Assembly (NCBI GenBank): GCA_963691815.1
Contig: OY829645.1
Location: forward strand, 620,001-684,000
Direction: 5' to 3'
Length of the DNA stretch: 64,000 bases
Source of the DNA: Echiichthys vipera
Lineage: Eukaryota > Chordata > Actinopteri > Perciformes > Trachinidae
In this document: positions 36,201 to 48,200 of the stretch, one piece after another
Layout: each line of letters starts with the position of its first letter
Position numbering within the stretch: the first letter of the stretch is position 1
Position numbers and translations under genes: made by a program
Notes under the pieces: generated by a model
What the model saw: the letters and a program-made list of their open reading frames with translations, nothing else
Database searches by the model: none
Told to the model about the DNA's origin: nothing

Positions 36201-39200
36201 CAAATAAGAGTCATAAAACAATTTTTATCCGTGGAGACTTCAATATTGATCTCCTTAATCCAAATAAAAATAAAACGACTGATGATTTTATTAACACAGT
36301 ATATAGTATGAACCTATACCAAAAAATCACCAGACCCAGCAGGATAACTTCCCACTGTGCAGTTCTTATAGACAATATATTCACAAATGATATTGTTCAC
36401 AACACAGTGGCCCTCATTTATCAAACAAATGTAAGGCAGAAAAACGTGCGTACGACCATTTCGTGGCAAACTTCGGCATTTATCAATTTGGACGTGAGCG
36501 GGAGCTACGATCAAATCTCACGTCTGGTCCGAGATCGTGTACGCAAATTTCAGCCTGTGTATTTGAGGTGCAGCACAACAAAATCTGGCTGAAAATAATT
36601 AACAAACCTCAGCTATCATTAAGCATAAGCAGTCACATATTAAGAACAAATCAAAACGGATTCTTAAAACCAATTAAAAAAAATAAAAATTGTGGTTGGA
36701 GCAATTGATTGTACTCATCTGCGTCTGAAGGCACCATCCATGCATGATTACGCATTCATCAATCGCCAAAACTAACACTCGATAAATGTTCAGGTGATTT
36801 GTGATGCCAAGCTGTCACTTTTAAATGTGGTGGCCAGGTGGCCAGGGACACACACACGCGATATTTTAAAACAGCTCGGCTCCAGCCCCCCCCCCGACCC
36901 CGACAGGGACAAACGGTTGAAGATGAATATACTAATGAATGTGTTGGCGCGCAGCTGCAGCAAGGCGCACTGCAGCAAGGCGCACTGCAGAGCCAAAGTC
37001 ATCTCCTCAGTAAGTGGCTACCCCCCTAAATTGCATTAAATCAAACAAGGTATCAGATGATTAACATTTTGGTATGGTTCTTCTAGGTGACAAAGGTTAT
37101 CCCCTAACAGAATACCTAATAACCCCGCTGGCAAACCCCGCTACAGAGCAGGAGCGCAGGTTCAGCAGTGCGCACACACGCACACGGGTCACAGTGGAGC
37201 GCTGCTTCGTGTTGACTGCCTCCGTTATTCTTTTCCATACAGCGTTTTTATGGGCCCCTTTTATTTTACTCTTACGACTGCCAAAAAAAGCACATCTTTA
37301 TTTTGCTCCATCTCGGATGTCAGGATGCCGATCTCTGTGTCGGAAAAGTTTCTTTTCTAACCAGTGTTTCGTCTCTCCATGTTTGACCTCAGTGGGCGAG
37401 GCCTTCGAAACAGGAATATTTAAGGGCGTAACATGTTAATGAAGATCGAATTCAGCCGCCGCATTTATCAAGGCCCGCTCATTCGTACGCTGAGATTGGT
37501 CCGATACGAATGTTTCATAAATCACATGTGGGCCCTTTACTACGACCAATTCTGCACTCAGATCTGCGCCCGTTTTCACGCAAGATTGATAAATGAGGGC
37601 CAATATGTGGGCTGCTCATCAGTGACATCAATGACCATCTGCCAGTTTTTACAGTGTATGACAATGACTACAAGACTAATCGACCCGACAATAAAACTGT
37701 ACATAGGAGAGTGAGAACAGAAGGATCAATAAGAGCATTCAAAAATGACCTAATGGCGCAAAACTGGGATCTTGTATACAATAGCAATAATACAAATAGT
37801 GCATATGATGACTTCTTAAAAATATTTAAAATACTGTATGATAAAAACTGTTCTGTAGAAAAAATTAATAGGAAACTAAAATATGCTGATCATCCTTGGA
37901 TTACAATGGGTTTGCAGAATGCCTGCAAAAAGAAAAATACACTATACAGAGAATTTATAAGACAGAGAACCAAGGAGACAGAAAATAAATATAAGAAATA
38001 CAAGAACAAGTTAACTAACATTATAAGAATAGCTAGGAAAGAATACAATAACAAACTATTAGGTAATAACAAGAACAACATTAAAGGTATATGGAACATA
38101 CTGAACACTACAATAAAAAATAGCTCTTAACAATTAAGTTATCCTTAGTATTTTATTGTCAATAACACTGAAAAGCATGACATGAATGAAGTAGCTGAAA
38201 GCTTTAATAAATTCTTAGTGTTGGATCTGACCTAGCAGAACAAATCCCAGATCCAGTAACATCTGTAGAGCAGAGCGACAGTTTAATAGACTGGAATCTG
38301 AGCTCAATATTCCTCACAGCAGAGGATGAGAAATAAATTATAAATACTGTTACCAAATGTGCAAATAAGACATCTAAGGATTGTGATGATATTGATGTGA
38401 CTGTTGTGAAAAGGGTGAAAAGGGTGAGCAGGGTCTGTACAAAACTGGGAACAAACACCAATCCACAAACGACAGACCTGTGTCTTTCCTATCTCAGTTC
38501 TCTAAAATTCTAGAAAAGCTTTTCAATAACCGACTGGACAATTTCATAAATAAACACCAATTACTCACTGAAAGTCAGTATGGATTTAGATCCAACAGAG
38601 CAACATCCCTGGCATTAATCGATTCAGTTGAGGAAATTCAATAGATCAAAAAGAGTATACAGTTGGGATATTCATAGACCTAAAAAAAAAGCTTTTGACA
38701 CAATAAACCACGATATATTATTCAAGAAACTAGACCGGTATGGCATCAGGGGGAAAGCATTAGAGTGGATCAAGAGCTACTTGACAAAAAGGTAGCAGTT
38801 TGTGAAATTGGGGGATGCTTGTTTAAAGTGTTTGGACATTACCTGCGGCGTCCCTCAGGGGTCAGTGTTGGCCCGCGGGCCAGATTCTGCCCGCCAATGA
38901 ATTATCTTGGCCCCCGTGATGATATTTGATAAGTATTAGAACCGGCCCGCACGCCACAGCCGCCTGCTGGTGTTTTTCACGCAAAAAACTACATTACCCA
39001 CAATGCAACGGTAGCCCGCAAACTCACTGTAGCGCTGCAAGTGGGCCACCCCGTCTTCAATATTCTTAAGCATTCAGGGCAGATGTCAACGTTCAGCACC
39101 CCCCCCCCCCCCCCCCAATTACGGCTAAATGGAAGGTGGACGATGAGAACAGGGTGTTTTAAGCTTGGTGGGAGGCAGAATGCATGTTCACGGAGGTAAA

Positions 39201-42200
39201 AGGCAAAGCTGTGTGTCTTTATCTTGATATTAAGGAACACATTTTATTTTTGAAGGACATTTTATTTTTTGCTGTTTGCCTGTTGAAAATGTTTTCCTTG
39301 AAATAACTAAGGTCATAAGAAAATATTGCTTTATTCATTTAATGTACAGGACATGTGTTTTCTCTTTGAAGGAAGTTTGTTTTTGTCTGTGAGCCTGTTG
39401 TCAGGTGAAAAATGTTTTCACCTGAAATTACTGCTGGAGCCATACAGAAATATTGGATTATTTATTTAATTATTATATATTATACGGTACACTGTGTTAG
39501 ATCTTGGTTCAATAGGTTATATGCAATCATTTTAATATGTTTTAATAAACATTGAACCAGTCCGGCCCTCGGCTTGTAGCAAATTAGTTTTTTTGGCCCT
39601 CTGATGTATTTGACTTTGACATCCCTGCTTCATACTCTTTATCAATGATATATGTAAGGTATCAAAAGTGTTGAAGTTGGTCTTGTTTGCAGATTATACA
39701 AATATTTTTTGTTCTGGTAGTGATCTACAAATTTTAACAGAAGTAATCAATACTGAATTGAATAAAATAAAAGAATGGTTGGACAAAAATAAATTATCAT
39801 TAAACCTTAGCAAAACAAGACTAATACTTTTTGGAAATCACAGTTATAATGTACAACCAGAGATACTCTTGGATGGGGTTAGTATTGAAAGAGTAAATTA
39901 AATCAAATTTTTAGGGTTGATCATAGATAAGAAGATTAGTTGAAAATCACAAATTAAACATGTACAAACCAAAATGTCAAGATGCATCGCAGTATTATAT
40001 AAAACAAAACATGCACTGGATCATAAATCACTATGTACTCTATATTGTACGTTAGTTCTGCCATACCTTATTTACTGTGTAGAAGTTTGGGGCAACAACT
40101 ATATGACATACATTACATCCACTTTTAATTTTACAAAAGAAAGCAATACGGATCATTCATGGGGTTGGATACAAGAATCACACAAACTCCCTATTCTTAC
40201 AGTCAAAACTAATAAAATTCAGAGATATGGTGGAGTATTTCAATATGTGGAGTTAAATTATGGAACAGTCTGGAGGGGGCACTTAGGGAATGTCCAACAT
40301 AAACCAGTTAAAATAAATGATGATTTTTACAAGGCACAGAAATGAGATGGGTGTATGATTATTACTGTGTGTATATTGTTTATTTACTTTGTCATTTACG
40401 TATCTATGTGTTATCTTCAGTGTGTGTGTGTATGTCATATGTATGTATGTATATGTGTAAATATATGTGTGTGTGTGTGTGTGTGTGTACGTTCGCGTGT
40501 ATGTATGTTTATACAGGTAGCTATATTGTACTCTGTGTCATCTTCAGTATGAGTGTATGTTATATATTATAATAATATAAAGAATAATACAATATTTTAT
40601 TAAGATAAATATCTTTGTAATAGAATTATGCTTTGTTAGATATAGAACAAAAATAATTGAAGAATGACAAATGGAAGTTATTATTATTGTTATTATTACT
40701 ATATAGATAGAAGGCAAAATATTTCAGTACATGTTATTTCAGTGATATTTATTAAAAAGGGGGAGAATAAAATGAGTTTATACTTCTTCCCACCCCTTTT
40801 CGGATATGTATACATAATTTATATTTTTTTCAGTTTACTTTGCTATACTTTGTTATTGTACATTTATTTTTCTCTCTGTTTCTTTTTCCTTTTCTGTATG
40901 ACTGCCCATTAATGTATGATCATTTTGTTTTTTCACATATTCGAAATAATCTAAACTAAACTAAACTATATGGTAGAACAATGTATTATAAAAATAGAAA
41001 GGTCTACAAGAAGGAGTCAGCAGAGAAGTCTCACAGCCATCGAGGGGAATTTATTGAATCAAGGTCAATACACTCCCATCACAATATTCCAAGTTCCAAG
41101 TGTCTCTTAACAGAACTTCCCCTCTTATACTGAGGTTCGTGTGCTGACAACGTTTACACGCCCCATCAGGTCTTTCCAATACACACTCAGTACATTTAGA
41201 ATCAGTGGCGTCTACTTTGTGTCCAGACGTCATCATGTCCAAATACAGTTCTATTGTTTTCTAAACAGAATGTGCTTATCAGGCCTATGTCCCAAGTACA
41301 CTGTGACATTGTCCTGTTGTTCACTTTCTCGGTTGTGTTTTCTTCCAAAATCACCTGCTCAACTGATGCTCCATCTCTGTCACATTCATCTGTTTGGCAC
41401 AGTTCTGGTGAGGACATTTCTCAATATGGGCATGATGCAACCAACTAAAAGAATAACTATGATCAAAACTATGAATGTGATTAATGCTACTTAAACTGTT
41501 GTTGCTCCTAAACGACCGAGTTTCAGATCCAACCAATCCCATGACTCCTCTTTGCTTACATTTTCCTTCACTTCCTGTCCTGATTCTTTAAGTTTTGACA
41601 TTTCCATTGAGAACGTTCCCTCGGGAGCAGGGTTGTTGGTGTGTACCGTGCAACATTCTTCCCAAAACATTTCGCACATACCACCCTTTTCAGCTAACAT
41701 CCAATCTAAAGCTGGTCTACTCTTCCAAGCCATCCTACTAGTTTTCTGAAGTTGTTCTTCTAAGACACTAAGGGCCTCGTTCGTGTAGTTCATAAACCGT
41801 TGTTGATTATAATAAATATAATAAATGTAATTTGTCCATGCTACATTCTTTTTTGGCATTACTAAGAGGAATATGGATTATATTCCAGCTCTAACCTCAT
41901 CTTGGCTTTAAATCTTGGGGGATACCTCTAGGCATCATTATTTCATATAAATGTACATGTGACTCTTGAACATATTGCTTCTTTTCCCTATGGCGTGAAT
42001 CTGTAGGCCTCTGATCCCCAATTAAGTCACTTACTCCCTTGTAAATTACCTGTATTAGAATTTTCATTCTTACTTAAGTACAAAGACTGATCCAATGTGG
42101 TGGAAGAATGTTAATCACCTCATTACCACCACACATCCAATAGTTAACCGCTTCTGTGTATGTCTGCTCACTCAGTACATGTAACGTTATGTTGTGACAA

Positions 42201-45200
42201 GTTTGATCTAGGGGGCCAGGATTCTCCTACCACACTGGTCTATTCAGGAGTCATGTTAGCATTTGGAAACCAAGATAACACCCAAGTTGTTTTATAATTA
42301 ACAGTTGCATTATCTACGTGGACTCCAGACCTGTTCCTGCTTGTCTCTGACGGTCATTCACTGACGAAACATTCATATTCAGCCAGTATATCTACTTTAT
42401 AATCTGTAGGGGGCTCGTTTTGGGATGTAGCAATTTGAAATTCTACACATACTTCTTGAAACTTAATAAATGGTTTTAACAAATTATGTATATGTTGTGA
42501 TCCATGGGTTAATCTACGTTGGATGCCGTATATACAGTAGGCAGCCTGAAAATTCTGGGTGCTCTGTCTAAGGGGCATGAAGTTACCTTCCCTACACTCC
42601 TTCTGTTGTGCCTTGGCACACTCCTGAAAGCTATACTTCTACTTACTACTTCATCTGCAGGTCTAGTAGTGACCTCAACCTTGGGGAGAAAGATTGTTAA
42701 AGCAGGTGTCTTGTCTAAAGGGGAGGTCTAAGCTCCTTATTGGGAGATTGGGTGTATAACCTGTCTTTAGAGTAGGTACACTGGAAAAGGAATTTAAACG
42801 TCTAACTCCTGCCTTTGTGTGATGAGACCTTAGCACCTAAACTCTGTTCTATTTACGATATATATGATTCTGAGATGTCAGCTCTGGTTGGAGCTGCCAC
42901 CTTATTAATTCCGGAAGATCTCTGTGTACACCTGGTTCCACTAGTCTCAGGATCTCTGAGCCGGAGTCTGGTCCCCTGTTCTTCACCAATCCTGTTTGTG
43001 ATTTCCAGGGACAGGATATAGAGGCGTAGTCGTGGTGGGGAGTAATCTTTCCTTCATCTCTAAATAGGTTTAATGTTTCTAGTTCTTTCTGTCTTTTTCA
43101 CTGTCATTTATTACACTTATCCTTGCTTTCTATTCTTTAATACAAAGCTTAATGTCCTCACACAGACTCATACCGACAGGCCCTTCTTTTGACCAGGCTG
43201 AATCTAAACCCTTTGTTAGTTATTCCATTTCTCAGATAGTTCCTTAATCTCCTTCTTGTTGTTGGGATGTTTAATTCTCATAATAATTGCCGGTGTTACA
43301 TTTGTTTTTACTTCATGTATATTTCTTTTTATTATGACTTATTTTATTTTATTTTATTTATTTATTTTTCTTATTTGCACACAGCCATTTTTTTCAAATA
43401 TTCAAAAATACTAATGCCAGCTATTTTTCAATAGAATTTTGAACTTGTGTCTGGCCCACAAATTGACAGAAGCTCTCACTACACCTCCGTCACACGAATC
43501 CCAAAATGTCTAGTTTACACGCCCCATGTTTTCATATATAAACTCCTATTATTGGCCATCACCTCCTGTCCCCCCTGTAGCTCTGGTCTTTGTGTTGTGA
43601 CCTGTGATGGTTCTCACACCTTCCCAGACCTCCCTCATGTTGTTCTCCCTCAGCTTCTCCTCCACCTTTCTTCTATAGCTGTCCTTAGCTTCCCTCCCAC
43701 AGTGTTTCACCTCCTGCTGTACTGCCTTCATGGCCTCCCTGTCCCTGCTCCTGAAGGCAGCCTTCTTCTTGTTGAGGACAGCCTTAACTTCCCGCGTTAC
43801 TCATGGCTTGTTATTAGGGTAACAGCAGACAGTCTTGACAGGGGAGACCACGTCTGCACAGAAGTTCAGGTACTCCGTTAGACAATGTGTCCCTTCTATG
43901 TCCTCACCGTGCGGGTTGATCAGCACATCCCAGACTGTGGTGTTGTTACAGTCTCTCAGGGCACTTTCCACCTAAGGGGACCACCTCCTGATGGTGAGAG
44001 TTGTCACCGGCTGTTTTTGGACCAGGGGGGTATACAGTCGCTGTAGGTCGTGATCAGACTTCCCCAGTGGGGGGAGGGGGGTCGCTCTGTATGCATCCCT
44101 TACATTAGCATACAGGAGATCAATTGTCCTGTTTCTGGTGGGACAGTCTACAACCTGGTGAAAAACAGCCAAGGTAGAATCCAAAGTTGCATGATTAAAG
44201 TCCCCAGAGATGATCATAAATGTCTCAGGGTGCTGTGTCTGCAGCCTTGCAGTGACTGAGTGGATCTTGTCACAGGCGGTGGCTGCGTCCGCTCTTGGAG
44301 GAATGCAAACACAGATGGTAATCACGTGACAGAACTCCCTCTGCAGATAATATGGCTGCAGGCTAATAACTAGCAGCTCGAGGTCCCGGCAACATGAGAC
44401 TTTCTTTACGGAGAAAGTCTCATGTTGCGTTTGTTCACATACATGATGAGTCCCCCACCTTTGCCTTTTGTTTTGCTTCTGTGTCTTTGAAGGCTCTCAC
44501 GGCACGTTAACATCCGGTACGAGGTGGTTTGGCCATGTCTCCGTAAAGATGAACAAGCTGCTCTCACGGTCTGTAAAGTGTCCTGAGATAACTTTTGTTA
44601 TGATTTGGCACTATAAATAAAATTGAATTAAATTGAATTGAATTGAATTGGTTGTTGAGCGCGGACAGCTTGACGATCTTGTTCGGCAGCGAGTTCATAT
44701 TCCCCATGATTACGGAGGGAATCGATGGCTTGTAGTGCCTCCGATTCTCCGCTCGCTGGCTCTTTAGCTTCCCCCCAGCCTTGCAGCCCCTGGGTCTCCT
44801 CCTCAGCTCTGCCGGGAAGAGGTGTCGTACCCCTGCTCACCCCGTTGTGCGCAGAGCCAGCAGTTCCTCTCTTGAGTGATTGAGAAAACTGGCTCTTTGT
44901 TGGATTTTAAAGTTAGAAATATCCATAGGATATATTATAAAACACACAATCTCTTCACAAGATGAATAAAAAGTAGAAAGAAAGAGGTCAAAATAGGGTA
45001 AGAGAGCTAAAAACCTGAGAGCTACCGGAGAGGCAGCCCTCTCCTACAGCGCCAGCACATTGAATGTTATTCGATCTCCTCATTTTATCTTAGTTAGCTT
45101 AGCTAAAACTGTTCACCAGCGGCCAAATGCATAAAGCACTGTAGATTCACCACCAAAAAAGACAGAAATATGCATACGCGTTTGTTTCAACGCATTTATA

Positions 45201-48200
45201 AAGTAAGTATGCCTGTTTCAGTTTTATAAACTTCATCATTGTGGAGCTGGATGCACATGCATGAGCCTTATTTACACACAAACACACACAGATCACCATA
45301 AATGGATGTAGAAATGCCCATAAAGTCAGTTGGCATATCAAAAGGTGTGTGCTGCTCGACCACTCATTAGACCTTTCATCAGCCGTCTTTCCAATGAGAA
45401 ATGCAGCAAAGAAGGTATTGCATGAGGTCAATTCTTTCTTTATAAATCGTAGTTTATTTTTGAAAAAGTGTATGCAAGGTTTTTGTTCTTATATTATTCA
45501 GCACCGCTGTCTAAACCGTCTAAGGGGTTGAGCTGATCCATTCATCAGTTGATGCATATAGAGCACCATTTGCTGTTCTGAAACATTTAAATGTGACTGG
45601 CAATCTGTTTTCTATTTTTGTTCTTCAGACCAAACCAGTGGCATCATGTTGTTCTTAGACATAGGCTTACTTGGCTCAATAAGTGGCGTTTGTGTTGGTT
45701 AGAGTAGGGCCGGGGTGCCCAATTCCGGTCCTGGAGGGCCACTGTCCTGCATGTTTTACGTTTCTCCTTGCTCCAACACACCTGATTCTAATGATGTGCT
45801 AGTTAACAAGCAGCTGAAGCTTGTCAAAGGTTTGAAAATTGTTAGTATCAGGTGTGTTAGAGTAGGGAGAAAACTAAAACATGCAGGACAGTGGCCCTCC
45901 AGGAGCAGGATTGGAAACCCCTGGAGTAGGATATACCAGCTATTGTACAGTTGTACAATAGAAGAAGGGCCCCTCAAGAATACACCACCCCCTCTACTCT
46001 GAGAGGGTGCCCCTGGTGTGCACAGTAAGAACATTTATATGCACATATTCTAGTATACAGCTCTCCACCTCTGAAATGTTATACCAATCCGCTCAGTTGA
46101 TTTGAGAAACCAAACCAAAAATGCAGCATTCTTAGCAAATACAGAGAGTCTGACCTTTTGTGCCTCAGAAGGTAATCAGAAACCCCTGAAATTAGAGCCC
46201 CTAATATGTTTTGATAATTTGTTTGGCAAAGAGACAAAAATATTTCATATTTATTGCATTTAAATATTAATGTGTCATATTTTCTGCAAATAAATAAGAA
46301 CTAACTTCAGTTTTATGTTTTAGGTCCAAAACTCAGGGAAAGGTTGTTTGCAAGGAGAACACCACTGTCAGCAGTTGACGTCCATGCTAATATGTATGCT
46401 AACTCAGTGGCCCACTATTACAGTCATCATCGACGTCAAGTGTCCACACCTGGTGAAGGTATGAATGGCTTCTGACCACAATGGAGCAAACTATTTTTGT
46501 ATGAAAAAACTAAAAGCCATACTAATAAAATGGATCAGATGACTATGTGTATTATGAAAGGGGTCTCGTAGGGATGAAGTCACAGAGCATAATCACCCAC
46601 TCCGTTGTTCCCTTTGGCTCTATGGCAGAAACCCACTGTATACTACCTGCCCAGCACCAAACTACAAAGCCAGTTGGAAGTTAAAGACTCCTTGGTGAAC
46701 AAAATTTAGCATTCAGCAGCTTAAAATGAAATCACAGCATAAAATCATTACATGTTTTTTTTTCGACAAATACACTTATCAAATAAGCCATTGTGACATT
46801 TTTTTTTCATGTAACAACTATTAACGGAGAAGAGTCGCTAACTGCTGAATGCGGCTAACACTGATTAGCTCGGGGCATTAAAACGTCTTTATTAACCACT
46901 AATACCGCTCACAATAACACCAAACCTCTGCAGTAGCACGATAAGAGTCCTTACATATAAAACAAAGCACCAATGGGCTCCTTCCTTTTGGATTGCATTT
47001 TGTAATTGACTTGAATGGACTTTACTATGAGAGGAGCTGGTACAGGGGCTAGTAGGTTAGTCTTAAAAACACTCTTTTAGTAAACTCTGGGTTCACTAAC
47101 TACGTTGTTGGTGCTTCGTTTTATGTGTAGGAACTCTTATCATGCTACTGCAGAGTTTTGGTGTTGTTTTTGAGCAGTATTAATGGTTAAAAAAAAGCCA
47201 TTTTAATGCCTTTACTGTACTGCCCCAAGCTAATCTATGTTAGCCGCATTTGGCTGTTAGCGACTGTTAGCGACTCTCTGGGATATTTCCGTTAATAGTA
47301 ATAGGAAAAAAACGTGTCTCGACCGAAACAACAGGACACTGGGACCACACACAACTACAACAGAAATTGAAGTTAATAATACCTGTTGTATTTTCAGCTT
47401 GTTGTACTGTTTTTGTGTCACAAACCACCAACATAAAAGAGCTTCTATGTTGAGCTCTCTGGAACACAAGATTCAGTTTTCTGTTTCTTCAGAGTCCTGA
47501 GACTAAATTTAAAAACAGATTTTTAGACAGATGTACTTTTGTAATAGAAATAAAATTGAATATCCTGATTGCCATTATACAAGTAACAAAAGCTTAAGAT
47601 TGAATGCTCTGTAACAATGCTCTAAATTAATACATAAGTTAAAAAAAGAAAATACTAAATAAGGTGAAAATAGCTTTAAAATGATAGTAAAGTTAAATGT
47701 AAAGCGTTCCCAGCTGTCGATGTAACACAGTTTAAAAATAAACCAGTTGAGCCAGAGATGGTAAATGTTGTTTTCTGTCTTTACAGGAGATGACAAGGAG
47801 ACCTCAAGTAGCTCAGATGATGAGGTGAGTCAAACAACAGGAAATAATGCATGAAAGATGGAATACCGTATTTTCAGTTACTTTGCAATTTGCAGTATTT
47901 TCCTATACACATCCTGTCTTACAATTCATTTTGACACAGTCTTACTGTCTGTTTGGGTGTTAATAATTGTGCACAGAAGTGTTTATACAGGAAATGTAAA
48001 GAAAACTAGAGTTAACAACAATGGGGGTTACATTTTTTGTTTTTCTGGCCAGAATACAATTGGCTTTGATAACACTACACTCATCCAAGCAATTGCTAAA
48101 TTCTAGTGAGGATTCCCAGTAATGGACAAGATATACTAACAAACTGTAAGGATATATCCCTACACTTGTTTCCCTTAATACACAGGACTACAACCATACA

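Larger units (their letters stand above)
35281..40972 (+). mobile_element. LINE with ORF1, split by two DNA transposons
   Basis: LINE parts lie at 35281-36408, 37602-38862 and 39628-40972. ORF1 (ATG at 35298) has a coiled-coil-like block (EDRKIAFLENRVADLEQYTR) and an RNA-binding-like block to about 35870, with a frameshift. The endonuclease follows (IAIYETWINAGKG near 35910, GDFNIDLLNP near 36235). RT blocks are LTESQYGFRSNRATS (38570), GVPQGSV (38845), FADYT in place of FADD (39690) and KTKHALDHKSLCTLY (39990). The 3' end has TAAACTAAACTAAAC at 40953-40967. Its clade is not assigned. Confidence 0.75.
41000..42950 (-). mobile_element. Second endogenous retrovirus relic, gamma-type env
   Basis: Read from 42950 down on the minus strand: surface-subunit pieces (42578-42354), an env fusion-subunit ectodomain (41859-41491), the membrane anchor and tail (41490-41375), then a likely 3' LTR part with AATAAA on the minus strand at 41055-41050. 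No gag or pol is present. It has the same orientation as the other retroviral relic but a different class, since it has a CX6CC motif. It is antisense to the receptor gene. Confidence 0.65.
43540..44850 (-). mobile_element. L2-like LINE fragment, minus strand
   Basis: Minus strand from 44850 down: an N-terminal region, an endonuclease block (IISGDFNHATL near 44210, RTIDLLYANV near 44110, LGKSDHDL near 44060) and the linker REAKDSYRRKVEEKLRENNMREVW (43690-43620). The linker closely matches that of the plus-strand LINE near 22460-22530, so the family is the same. The reverse transcriptase is absent. Confidence 0.8.

Noticed and set aside
40342..40572. Cys/Val-rich ORFs
   Set aside because: Translation of a GT microsatellite in a LINE 3' UTR.
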